Shown here: piece by piece, positions 1 through 8,139 of the stretch
Layout of the letters: the number at the start of each line of letters is the position of its first letter
Position numbering within the stretch: the stretch's first letter is position 1
Source: UBA10649 sp963749905
Lineage (GTDB): Bacteria > Actinomycetota > Actinomycetes > S36-B12
Assembly (NCBI GenBank): GCA_963749905.1
Contig: CAVVOF010000004.1
Location: 868,001 to 932,000, forward strand
DNA: 64,000 nt
Direction: 5' to 3'
The notes under the pieces: model-generated
Databases searched by the model: none
The model's input: only the letters and a program-made list of their open reading frames with translations
Told to the model about the DNA's origin: nothing
Position numbers and translations under genes: made by a program

Positions 1-1575
1 CTCGTCGCCGTGCAGGAGCATCGGCACGCCCTGGCTCAGGAAGAGGGTGGCCAGGAAGTTCCGCTGCTGCCGCGCTCGGAGCTTGTTCACCGCGACCTTG
101 CGCGTCGGCCCCTCCGCTCCGCAGTTCCACGAGCGGTTGTGGCTCTCGCCGTCGGCGTTGCCCTCGCCGTTGGCATCGTTGTGCTTCTCGTTGTAGGAGA
201 CCAGGTCGCGCAGCGTGAAGCCGTCGTGCGCAGTGACGAAGTTGATCGACGCGATCGGGCGTCGCCCGCTGCTCTCGTACAGGTCCGAGGAGCCGGTCAG
301 GCGGGAGGCGAACTCCGGCATGGTCGATGGTTCGCCCCGCCAGAAGTCGCGCACGGTGTCGCGGTAGTGCCCGTTCCACTCCGTCCACAGCGGCGGGAAG
401 CCTCCGACCTGGTAGCCGCCCTCGCCGAGATCCCAGGGCTCGGCGATCAGCTTCACCTGCGAGATCACCGGATCCTGGTGAACGAGGTCGAAGAAGGCGC
501 TGAGCCGATCGACCTCGTGGAACTGTCGGGCGAGGGTCGCGGCGAGATCGAATCGGAAGCCGTCGACGTGCATCTCCAGGACCCAGTACCGCATCGAGTC
601 CATGATCAGCTGGAGCACATGGGGACTGCCCATCAGCAGTGAGTTACCGGTGCCGGTGGTGTCGTAGTAGTGGCGCTTGTCCTCCGCCACGAGGCGGTAG
701 TAGGCGGCGTTGTCGATGCCACGCCACGAGAGCGTGGGTCCCAGCTGGTTGCCCTCGGCCGTGTGGTTGTAGACGACGTCCAAGATGACTTCGAGCCCGG
801 CCAGATGCAGGTCGCGCACCATGGTCTTGAACTCGGCTACCTGCTGGCCGTCCGTGCCGCTCGAGCTGTAGGACGCGTGTGGCGCCAGGAAGCCGAGGGT
901 GTTGTAGCCCCAGTAGTTGGAGCGACCGCGTTCGACCAAGTGGTGATCCTGCATGAAGTGGTGGACGGGCATGAGCTCGATGGCGGTGACGCCGATGCGC
1001 TCATAGTGCTCGAGCATCACTGGGTGCGCCACGGCTGCGTACGTCCCGCGGATCTCCGGTGGGATGTCCGGATGCTGGGCGGTCAGGCCCTTGACGTGCG
1101 CCTCATAGATGACGGTCTCGTGGTACGGCGTACGCGGTGACCGGTCGTGCGTCCAGTCGAAGAACGGATTGATGACCACCGACTTGGGTACGTGCCGACC
1201 CGAGTCGAGGTCGTTCCGGGCGTCGTGATCGTTCCAGAGGTAGCCGAAGCAGGCCTCGTCCCAGTCGACCCGCCCGTCGATGGCCTTCGCGTACGGATCG
1301 AGGAGCAGCTTGTTCGGGTTGCAGCGATGACCCTGATCCGGGTCGTACGGCCCGTGCACCCGATACCCGTACCGCTGTCCCGGCTGGATCCCGGGCAGGT
1401 ACGCATGCCAGACGTCGGCGTCGCGCTCGCGCACCTCGACCTTCGTCTCGGAGCCGTCCTGGTCGAAGAGGCACAGCTCGACCGCGTCGGCCACGGACGA
1501 GAAGAGGGCGAAGTTGGTCCCACTGCCGTCGAAGGTCGCACCAAGGGGGTACGCCGCGCCGGGCCATACCTGCAT
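1..1575 (-). CDS. glgX: Glycogen debranching enzyme GlgX (partial, 3' end outside window)
   Basis: Isoamylase-type debranching enzyme that hydrolyses alpha-1,6 branches of glycogen or limit dextrin in the cytoplasm. The frame is open from an ATG at 1575 to the window edge, giving 525 of the usual ~700 residues. The N-terminus (MQVWPGAAYPLGATFDGSGT) is the CBM48-type start typical of GlgX. GH13 signatures follow: a DGFRFDLA motif carrying the nucleophile Asp, an AEPWDLG motif carrying the acid/base Glu, and a TAHDGFTL motif with the transition-state Asp. The visible part ends at the family motif GVPMLLHGDE. It reads out of the window to the left and is divergent from the SulP gene. Only the C-terminal all-beta domain is missing. 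Function is confident from motifs. Confidence 0.95.
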   Translation of the reverse strand, partial: MQVWPGAAYPLGATFDGSGTNFALFSSVADAVELCLFDQDGSETKVEVRERDADVWHAYLPGIQPGQRYGYRVHGPYDPDQGHRCNPNKLLLDPYAKAIDGRVDWDEACFGYLWNDHDARNDLDSGRHVPKSVVINPFFDWTHDRSPRTPYHETVIYEAHVKGLTAQHPDIPPEIRGTYAAVAHPVMLEHYERIGVTAIELMPVHHFMQDHHLVERGRSNYWGYNTLGFLAPHASYSSSGTDGQQVAEFKTMVRDLHLAGLEVILDVVYNHTAEGNQLGPTLSWRGIDNAAYYRLVAEDKRHYYDTTGTGNSLLMGSPHVLQLIMDSMRYWVLEMHVDGFRFDLAATLARQFHEVDRLSAFFDLVHQDPVISQVKLIAEPWDLGEGGYQVGGFPPLWTEWNGHYRDTVRDFWRGEPSTMPEFASRLTGSSDLYESSGRRPIASINFVTAHDGFTLRDLVSYNEKHNDANGEGNADGESHNRSWNCGAEGPTRKVAVNKLRARQQRNFLATLFLSQGVPMLLHGDE

Positions 1576-1847
1576 CGCAGTCCTTCCGGCCGAGTGGTTC
1601 CCGGCTTGTAGCGCTTCATCCTGTCGGTTCGGGTGACTCAGCGCACACTCGGCCTCCCCGCACGCGCCGCTCGGTCGACCGCAGCACCGAGTTGTGTGAC
1701 ATCACGCACAGCGCCCGAGGGGACGGCGGCGCAGGATTCACGGCCTCACGGCACCCGCGGCTAGGTTGGCCGAACCGACCCCGACTTTCGGCGACGTCGC
1801 AGCCGCGCCGGACCCGTGCGCCATCCCACTGATCTCGGAGCTCCCCC

Positions 1848-3326
1848 GTGTCCCTCGCCATTCCCACCATGTCGCGTCCCGCATGGCTCAGCCCCCGGGT
1901 CTTCAAGACCGAGGTGCTGGCAGGCCTGGTCGTCGCGATCGCACTGATCCCCGAGGCCATCTCGTTCTCGATCCTGGCCGGTGTGGACCCGAGGGTCGGA
2001 CTGTTCGCCTCGTTCACGATGGCCGTCACCATCGCCTTCACCGGCGGCCGGCCGGCGATGATCTCCGCGGCGACCGGCGCGATCGCGCTGATCGTGGCAC
2101 CGCTGGCGCGTGACTACGGACTGGAGTACCTGATTGCGGCGGTCATCCTCGCCGGGGCGACGCAGATCGTCCTCGCCGTCGCCGGGGTGGCTCGCCTCAT
2201 GCGCTTCGTCCCCCGCAGCGTCATGGTCGGCTTCGTCAACGCGCTGGCCATCCTCATCTTCATGGCGCAGCTCCCCTACCTGATCGACGTGCCCTGGATC
2301 GTCTACCCGATGGTGGTCGTCGGCATCGGGATCATGGTGCTGCTTCCGCGCCTGACCACCGTCGTCCCTGCTCCGCTTGTCGCCGTCGTGCTGCTCACGA
2401 TCGCCACCGTCGCCCTGGGCTGGACAGTGCCGACGGTCGGCGACCAGGGCGAGCTCCCGGACGGCCTGCCGGTGCTGGGCATCCCTGCCGTGCCGTTCAC
2501 ATTCGAGACGCTGCGCATCATCGCGCCGTTCGCCATCGCGATGGCCCTGGTCGGCCTGATGGAGTCACTGATGACCGCCAAGCTCGTCGACGACATCACC
2601 GACACCCACTCGCGCAAGACCCGAGAGTCCTGGGGCCAGGGGGTTGCGAACATCGTCACCGGCTTCTTCGGCGGCATGGGCGGCTGCGCGATGATCGGTC
2701 AGACCATGATCAACGTGAAGGTCAGTGGCGCCCGCACCCGGCTGTCGACTTTCCTCGCCGGCGTCTTCCTGATGATCCTGGTGGTCGCCCTCGGGGACAT
2801 CGTCGCCGTCATCCCGATGGCCGCCCTGGTCGCCGTCATGATCATCGTGTCCTACTCGACGTTCGACTGGCACAGCCTGAAGAGCCTGCCGCACATGCCG
2901 AAGAGCGAGACGATCGTCATGGTCGCCACGGTCCTTGCGACCGTCCTCACCCACAACCTGGCGATCGGCGTGATCACCGGCGTGGTCACCGCGACCGTGC
3001 TGTTCGCCCGTCGGGTCGCCCACCTGGTCACCATGACCCGCGAGGTCGCCGACGACGGCGAGCACGTGCTGTACGAGGTCCACGGAGAGCTGTTCTTCGC
3101 CTCCAGCAACGATCTGGTCTCGCAGTTCGAGTACGCCGAGGATCCACACTGGGTCGTCATCGACCTCTCGGGAGCCCACGTGTGGGATGCCTCCACCGTT
3201 GCGGCCCTCGATGCGGTGGTGTTCAAGTACGAGCGTCGCGGCAAGACCGTCGACATCCTCGGCGTCAACGAGTACAGCGCCGCGTTGCGATCACGTCTCG
3301 ACGGCCGCCTGCCCTCGGGGCACTGA
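1848..3326 (+). CDS. SulP family inorganic anion transporter with STAS domain
   Basis: Inner-membrane anion permease of the SLC26/SulP family, 492 residues. The first ~390 residues form the multi-pass membrane core: an early segment with LIPEAISFSILAGVDP (the SulP signature position), glycine-rich hydrophobic helices, and the ESLMTAKLVDD segment followed by GQGVANIVTGFFGGMGGCAM, typical of the family. The C-terminus, about 400-485, is a STAS domain (VVIDLSGAHVWDASTVAALD). GTG at 1848 was chosen because GGAG lies seven bases upstream; ATG at 1869 is an alternative. Substrate (sulfate, bicarbonate, dicarboxylate) cannot be told from the sequence. A second, clearly different SulP lies at 52178-53860. 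Confidence 0.9.
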   Translation: MSLAIPTMSRPAWLSPRVFKTEVLAGLVVAIALIPEAISFSILAGVDPRVGLFASFTMAVTIAFTGGRPAMISAATGAIALIVAPLARDYGLEYLIAAVILAGATQIVLAVAGVARLMRFVPRSVMVGFVNALAILIFMAQLPYLIDVPWIVYPMVVVGIGIMVLLPRLTTVVPAPLVAVVLLTIATVALGWTVPTVGDQGELPDGLPVLGIPAVPFTFETLRIIAPFAIAMALVGLMESLMTAKLVDDITDTHSRKTRESWGQGVANIVTGFFGGMGGCAMIGQTMINVKVSGARTRLSTFLAGVFLMILVVALGDIVAVIPMAALVAVMIIVSYSTFDWHSLKSLPHMPKSETIVMVATVLATVLTHNLAIGVITGVVTATVLFARRVAHLVTMTREVADDGEHVLYEVHGELFFASSNDLVSQFEYAEDPHWVVIDLSGAHVWDASTVAALDAVVFKYERRGKTVDILGVNEYSAALRSRLDGRLPSGH

Positions 3327-3340
3327 CGACGCCGCCTCCC

Positions 3341-3404
3341 GCCGAGACCTGTTGGTGCCGACACCAAGTCCGCGGATTTGGTGTCGGCACCAACAGGTGT
3401 CGGC
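3341..3404. repeat. Long inverted repeat, copy 1 (ACCTG[TC]TGGTG family)
   Basis: Perfect 21-bp arms at 3347-3367 and 3378-3398, extended outward six more bases with one mismatch, around a 10-nt loop that contains the self-complementary TCCGCGGA. The arm begins ACCTGTTGGTGCCGACACC. It sits between the convergent SulP and MscS genes, 14 bp after one stop and 9 bp before the other, where it could act as a bidirectional terminator, but there is no T-tract. A second copy of the same family with 31-bp arms is at 6594-6660, in a divergent gap, so terminator function is not its only possible role. Confidence 0.9.
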
Positions 3405-3413
3405 GCGGCGCGG

Positions 3414-4529
3414 CTACTCGGGAGACCCTCCGGGAAGGATGCCGGGCAAGGCCGGACCTGCAAGTCCCTCCACGCGGGTGCGGGGCAGGCCCGCCCCCTG
3501 CTGCTGGACCCAGGCCACCAGCCCCTCGCGCAGGTAGCAGCGCAGGTCCCACAGGATCGGGGCCGACGCGGCCGATGCAGTCGCGCGCACCCGGACCATT
3601 CCGCCCGTCGCCTCGGTGACCTGGATGCCGGCCGAACGCCCGTCCCACAGGTCCGTCTCGCCCAGCAGTCGGTCGAGTTCGCCGCGCATGCCCTCCACCG
3701 ACACCGTCCAGTCCACGTCGAACTCGACAGTGCCGACGAGCTCGGACGCGGTGCGCGTCCAGTTCTCGAACGGGGAGTTCGTGAAGTACGTGGAGGGAAG
3801 GATCATCCGCCGGTCGTCCCAGATCCGCACCACCACATACGTCAGGGTGATCTCCTCGATGCGGCCGTAGTCCCCCTCCACGATCACGACGTCGTCCACG
3901 CGGATCGCGTCGGCGAAGGCGACCTGGAGCCCGGCGAACAGGTTCGCGAGCGACGACTGCGCCGCGATGCCGGCCACGATGGCGGCGAGGCCGGCGGAAG
4001 CGAGGATCGACGCGCCCAGCGCCCGCATCCCTGGGAACGACAACAGGATGGCCGTGATCCCCACCAGCGCGATCATGGCGATGGCCAAGCGTCCGAGAAT
4101 CTGCATCTGGGTGTGGATCCGACGGGCCTTGCGGTTGTCGGCGACGTCAATCGGGAAGCGCGAGGTGATGCCGTACTGCACGGCGCGCGTGACCTCGATG
4201 AGGAGCCACCCTGCCGCGATGACCGTCACGATGAACGCCGGCTGTCCGAGCACCCCCTCGGACGACGCTGTGGTGGTGAGGGAGGCCGCTATCCAGACTC
4301 CGAGAACCATGAGCAGCAAGCGAAGGGGCCACTTGACCCGATCGCTCAGGTTCCCGAGCATCGGCCACCGGAGCGCCGCCACGCGGAGAGACCGGCGGAT
4401 AAGCGCGGCCACCACAAGTGCCACGACGATCCCGATCGCCATGGCGATGGCGGGCAGTCCCAGGTCCGACAGAGCGTCGGACGCATCGGATTGAACAGGG
4501 CTGGCGAGCGCGCGGATCGTGGAGGTCAT
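3414..4529 (-). CDS. MscS family mechanosensitive ion channel
   Basis: Tension-gated channel that releases solutes during hypo-osmotic shock, 371 residues. The start at 4529 (MTSTIRALASP) is preferred because the open frame further upstream overlaps the divergent cysteine-synthase gene and has no family resemblance. Three or four hydrophobic helices precede the pore-lining TM3 (GASILASAGLAAIVAGIAAQ), which has the Ala/Gly packing pattern of MscS, followed by the beta domain (FADAIRVDDVVIVEGDYGRI, then EITLTYVVVRIWDDRRMILP and NSPFENWTR). The C-terminal part is the usual alpha/beta cytoplasmic vestibule. It converges on the SulP gene across the inverted repeat. Confidence 0.92.
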   Translation of the reverse strand: MTSTIRALASPVQSDASDALSDLGLPAIAMAIGIVVALVVAALIRRSLRVAALRWPMLGNLSDRVKWPLRLLLMVLGVWIAASLTTTASSEGVLGQPAFIVTVIAAGWLLIEVTRAVQYGITSRFPIDVADNRKARRIHTQMQILGRLAIAMIALVGITAILLSFPGMRALGASILASAGLAAIVAGIAAQSSLANLFAGLQVAFADAIRVDDVVIVEGDYGRIEEITLTYVVVRIWDDRRMILPSTYFTNSPFENWTRTASELVGTVEFDVDWTVSVEGMRGELDRLLGETDLWDGRSAGIQVTEATGGMVRVRATASAASAPILWDLRCYLREGLVAWVQQQGAGLPRTRVEGLAGPALPGILPGGSPE

Positions 4530-4599
4530 CCCTTCGAGGCTACGCGATGCGTCGATCGCCGGCCTGGCGGGGTGGCGCGCAAGGTCTACTGTCGGGAAG

Positions 4600-5547
4600 A
4601 TGACCCGCCCCGAGGGACGACCCATTGCTGGTGCGCTGGCAGCCATCGGCAATACGCCGCTCGTCGAACTGGCCCGAGTGGTGCCACCCGGTTCCGCACG
4701 CGTGCTCGTCAAGCTCGAGTGGGCGAATCCGACCGGAAGCATGAAGGATCGGATGGCGTGCGCGGCGATTCTCGGCGCGAGGGACTCAGGAGCCCTGAAG
4801 CCCGGCGACACGGCGGTCGAGTACACCGCCGGGACGACCGGCATCTCCCTCGCGTTCGTGTGCGCAGCCCTCGGCTATCGCCTGCACATCGTCTTCTCCG
4901 ACGCGTTCAGCGACGAGAAGCGCCGAACGATGAAGGCGTATGGCGCCACCATCGAGGACATCCCGAGCAATGGCGGACGCATCACCGAGACCCTCGTCAA
5001 GTCGATGATCTCTCGCGCCGCGGAAGTAGCCGATCAGCCCGGACACTGGTGGTGCGACCAGCTCAACAACCGACCCGGCGCCACCGGATACCTGCCCATG
5101 GGCGAGGAGATCTGGACGCAGTCGAATGGCTCAGTCGACGCATTCGTCCACACCGTCGGGACGGCCCATTCGATCCACGCCGTCGGCCAGGTGCTTCGTT
5201 CGCACAATCCCGAGGTTCGCGTGATCGCCGTGGAGCCCGCTGAGTCGGCGGTGCTCTCCGGCGGCCCGACAGGATCGCACCGGATCGAGGGGATCGGCAT
5301 CGGCTTCGTCCCGCCCCTGTGGGAGCCGGACCAGGTGGACGGCATCGACACCGTCACGTCGGAGGACGCCACGGCCATGGCCAGGCGTCTGGCGCGGGAG
5401 GAAGGGCTCTTCGCCGGCACCTCGTCCGGCGCCAACGTCGTCGCCGCCCTGCGCGTGGCCGAGCAGCTGGGGCCCGACGCCACCGTCGTCACCATTCTCT
5501 GCGACTCCGGACTGCGCTACCTCTCGACCGACCTCTACGCGTCCTGA
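4600..5547 (+). CDS. PLP-dependent cysteine synthase family protein
   Basis: Fold type II PLP enzyme of the O-acetylserine sulfhydrylase / cystathionine beta-synthase group, 315 residues. The N-terminus has the family GNTPLVEL motif. The PLP lysine sits in NPTGSMKDRMA, where most relatives have S-[VI]-K-D-R. The substrate loop reads EYTAGTTGISLA in place of the usual E-T-S-G-N-T-G, and the C-terminal FAGTSSGANVVA matches the family. The start at 4600 (ATG) follows an AAG-rich spacer; the open frame further upstream overlaps the divergent MscS gene. The altered asparagine-loop (T for N, A for S) leaves the exact substrate uncertain: cysteine synthase, or a related beta-replacement enzyme. Confidence 0.85.
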   Translation: MTRPEGRPIAGALAAIGNTPLVELARVVPPGSARVLVKLEWANPTGSMKDRMACAAILGARDSGALKPGDTAVEYTAGTTGISLAFVCAALGYRLHIVFSDAFSDEKRRTMKAYGATIEDIPSNGGRITETLVKSMISRAAEVADQPGHWWCDQLNNRPGATGYLPMGEEIWTQSNGSVDAFVHTVGTAHSIHAVGQVLRSHNPEVRVIAVEPAESAVLSGGPTGSHRIEGIGIGFVPPLWEPDQVDGIDTVTSEDATAMARRLAREEGLFAGTSSGANVVAALRVAEQLGPDATVVTILCDSGLRYLSTDLYAS

Positions 5548-5586
5548 CCCCTAGCAAGGGACATGACGGCGCTTGGTGCCATCGCG

Positions 5587-6559
5587 TCACGCAGGCCAGA
5601 TCTTGCGCCCCCCACCGGGAGGCACGAGCCGATCGACCGCCGCGCGCTCGTCCGCTGATAGCAGCGGCGCGAGTCCGGCCAGCGCGTTGGCGGCCGACTG
5701 GCGTCCGTCCCGTGCGCCGGGGATCACCGTGCTGACGGCGGGATTGCTGAGCACGAACCGCAAGGCGAACAGCGCCATCGTCTCCCCGTCCGGAACGACC
5801 CCTCGCAGGCCCTCGACGACCTCGAGGTCGCGCAGGTACTGCTCGTTCTGCTCGGGGTCGTTGATCCAGTTGGCGCGGAAGTCGCCTTCGGGGAACGTGT
5901 CCGCCGCACCGTACTTGCCGGCCAGGAGGCCCATCGCGATCGGCCCGCGCACGATGACGCCGATCCCGTTCGCCTCGCAGTACGGGAGGATCTCCTCCTC
6001 CGGAGTGCGGTTGAGGATCGAGTAGTCGATCTGCAGGACGTTGCAGTCGCCAGGCGCCGTTGAAGTGCTTCACCAGGGCGAAGTCGCTGGTGCTGACTCC
6101 CCAGGCGCGCACCTTGCCCGCGTCACGCAGGGCCCGGAACCCCTCGATGAAGACGTCGGTGTTCGGCTCCAGGTAGTTGATGTGGCACTGGATGACGTCG
6201 AGATACTCCGTGTCGAGCCGGCGTAGTGACCCCTCGACACCGGCGACCAGCTTGTCCACGGTGTCGTACTGGGAGTGATTCGCCTCGCGGTCGAAGCCGG
6301 TCCAGCCGATCTTGCTCGCGACGATGAACCGTTCGCGACGCCCCTTCATCGCCTGGCCCAGCAGCACCTCCGAGTGCCCCTCGCCGTAGACGTCCGCGGT
6401 GTCGAAGAAGGTGACACCCGCGTCCAGCGCGACCTCGATCGCCTCCAGCGAGGCCTCGTCCTCGGCCGGGCCCCACTCGCTGCCCGCGACGGCCCACAGC
6501 CCGAGTCCGACGCTGCTCACCTCGATTCCGGTCCCCGTCCCCAACGTTCGCGTGGTCAT
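5587..6559 (-). pseudogene. Aldo/keto reductase, interrupted by one frameshift
   Basis: NADPH-dependent oxidoreductase of the aldo/keto reductase superfamily. The first part starts at 6559 (an in-frame ATG also exists at 6580) and shows the family start (VSSVGLGLWAVAGSEWG), the catalytic Asp/Tyr region FDTADVYGEGHSEVLLG and the Lys region IVASKIGW. Near 6050-6055 the frame must shift by one base to continue into DCNVLQIDYSILNRT, then RGPIAMGLLAGKYG and the NADP-binding VIPGARDGRQ. Both halves are otherwise intact and full length together (~324 residues). The shift may be a recent mutation or a sequence error; it is not in a homopolymer run. Confidence 0.85.
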
Positions 6560-6593
6560 CCTCAGCTCGGTACCGGTCATGACACCGATGCTC

Positions 6594-6660
6594 CCACCGA
6601 GACCTGCTGGTGGCGACACCAACCGCGAGGGTTGGTGTCGCCACCAGCAGGTCTCGGTGG
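6594..6660. repeat. Long inverted repeat, copy 2 (perfect 31-bp arms)
   Basis: Arms at 6594-6624 and 6630-6660 are perfectly complementary around a 5-nt loop (GCGAG). The arm contains GAGACCTGCTGGTGGCGACA, clearly the same family as the repeat at 3341-3404. It lies in the divergent gap between the aldo/keto reductase (start 34 bp away) and the V-type ATPase operon (start 100 bp away). On a transcript it would form a very stable hairpin in the reductase leader. A shorter GC hairpin without a T-tract (6683-6698, AGGGGC-TTTC-GCCCCT) follows. Confidence 0.92.
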
Positions 6661-6760
6661 AAGGCACGTCATCCCGCCCACGAGGGGCTTTCGCCCCTTG
6701 CCGGGCAGCTGCGAGGTCCCGAGACTGGCGGCAAGAGCACCTTTCCCCGGGGAGGTGACC

Positions 6761-7207
6761 GTGCCGAGCGTCCGCGAGTTCCTCGAGCGGTTGCGCCCGA
6801 GCGCCACGCCCGGCGCGGCGTCCGCCTCCGGCGTCCCTGCCGATCGGCTGCGGGAGCGGTCCGCGGAACTCGAGAGCGTGTTCGCCTCCGTCGCGGACGT
6901 CCAGGCGGAAGTCGAGCGCATCCGCTCGGAATCGCATGCGCAGGCGCGCCGGCTTCGCGAGGAGGCAGCGGAACGAGCCCGCGCCCTTGTCTCCCAGGCC
7001 CGTCAAACGGCAGAGGCCGAGCGCGCCGCAGCCGCGGCGGCCGTGCAGGACCAGGCCACGTCGATCGTCGCCGACATCCTCGCCCGCGCCGAGGACGAGG
7101 CGGCAGCGATCGCCGAGCGCGCGGACGCGCGCACGGCCGGCTTCGCGCAGGCGGTCGCCCGGCACGCGCGCACCGAACTCCTCCAGTCGAAAGCGGACGC
7201 GTCATGA
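6761..7207 (+). CDS. V/A-type ATPase peripheral stalk subunit (G/H-like)
   Basis: First gene of the V-type ATPase operon, 148 residues. The GTG at 6761 is chosen because GGGGAGG ends about five bases upstream; a GTG at 6755 is also in frame. After ~45 residues the protein is one long Ala/Glu/Arg heptad coiled coil (residues ~50-145) with no hydrophobic segment, as expected for the G/H stalk that pairs with subunit E. Sequence identity to known G/H subunits is not obvious by eye; the call rests on the coiled coil and on its place at the head of an operon that lacks any other G/H candidate. Its stop overlaps the next start by ATGA. Confidence 0.75.
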   Translation: MPSVREFLERLRPSATPGAASASGVPADRLRERSAELESVFASVADVQAEVERIRSESHAQARRLREEAAERARALVSQARQTAEAERAAAAAAVQDQATSIVADILARAEDEAAAIAERADARTAGFAQAVARHARTELLQSKADAS

Positions 7208-8139
7208 GCACCTCATGGGTCGCCAGCTGCGTGCGCGCACGCGCAATGTCCCGACGCCGGATCGGGCGGGCCGCATCGCATGCCCTGGCCCGACGCGAGA
7301 GCCTGGACCGAGCCCTCGACGAACTGTCGGCGACGCCCTACGGACACGACGTCCACCCAGGCCAGACACTGCATGAGGCCCAGCACGGGGTGGCTGCCAC
7401 GGTCCTGTGGCACATGCGCGTCCTGGCCGGCTGGGTCCCGCGCGGCGACGCGCAGATGCTGCGCCTGCTGGCCGGCGGGTTCGAGACCGCGAACGTCGAC
7501 GCCCGGCTCAAGTCCATCCTCGGTGCTACTGCCGACCCCCCGTTCCGCCTCGGGACACTCGCGACGGCCTGGCACGCGGTCGAACCGGCCACCACCGTGG
7601 CGGGCGTGCGCGAGGGACTCGCCCGCTCGGCCTGGGGGGACCCTGGGGCCGACACGGTGGCGGCGGTCCGACTGTCCATGCGCCTGGCCTGGGCGCTGCG
7701 CATCTTCCTCGGCATCACCGCGGCACGGGACTGGGCGGCGGGGGCGGCCGCGCTGCTCGTGGCACGAGAGTCCCTCGTGCGCGGGCGACCCATCACGCCG
7801 GACATGACCCGCACGGTGACCCCCATGCTGGGGACGCAGTGGACGACCTCGGGGGGCATCCGCCCGTTCGCCGAGTCCATCCCCCGCCATGCGAGCTGGG
7901 CTCTCGACGATGTCGCTGACGTCGGGCAGTTGTGGCGTGCCGAGGCGGGCTGGTGGGCTCGAGTGGAGCGCGACGGCTACGCCCTCCTGCGCCGACCGCT
8001 CACCGGACCGGCTCCCGTCCTCGGCTCCGTGGCCGTCCTCGGAACCGACGCCTGGCGGGTGCGGGCCGCGCTGGAGATCGCCGCCCGCGGCGGCTCGACC
8101 GCACCGAGCGCGCTGGAGGCGTTCGATGCCGTGGCGTGA
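7204..8139 (+). CDS. V/A-type ATPase subunit C (d-like)
   Basis: 311-residue soluble, helix-rich protein starting four bases inside the preceding gene. Subunit C is the central-stalk socket that couples the D/F rotor to the K ring in archaeal-type ATPases; members are ~320-360 residues, mainly helical, with poorly conserved sequence. Here the evidence is length, lack of membrane segments, aromatic-rich helical composition (DVADVGQLWRAEAGWWARVERDGYALLRR near the C-terminus is typical of the third lobe) and that every other subunit of the operon is accounted for. Overlaps the I-subunit gene by 14 bp. Confidence 0.8.
   Translation: MSTSWVASCVRARAMSRRRIGRAASHALARRESLDRALDELSATPYGHDVHPGQTLHEAQHGVAATVLWHMRVLAGWVPRGDAQMLRLLAGGFETANVDARLKSILGATADPPFRLGTLATAWHAVEPATTVAGVREGLARSAWGDPGADTVAAVRLSMRLAWALRIFLGITAARDWAAGAAALLVARESLVRGRPITPDMTRTVTPMLGTQWTTSGGIRPFAESIPRHASWALDDVADVGQLWRAEAGWWARVERDGYALLRRPLTGPAPVLGSVAVLGTDAWRVRAALEIAARGGSTAPSALEAFDAVA

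Noticed and set aside
3341..6660. Rho-independent terminators at the two long inverted repeats
   Set aside because: No T-tract follows, and the second copy lies in a divergent gap upstream of both genes.
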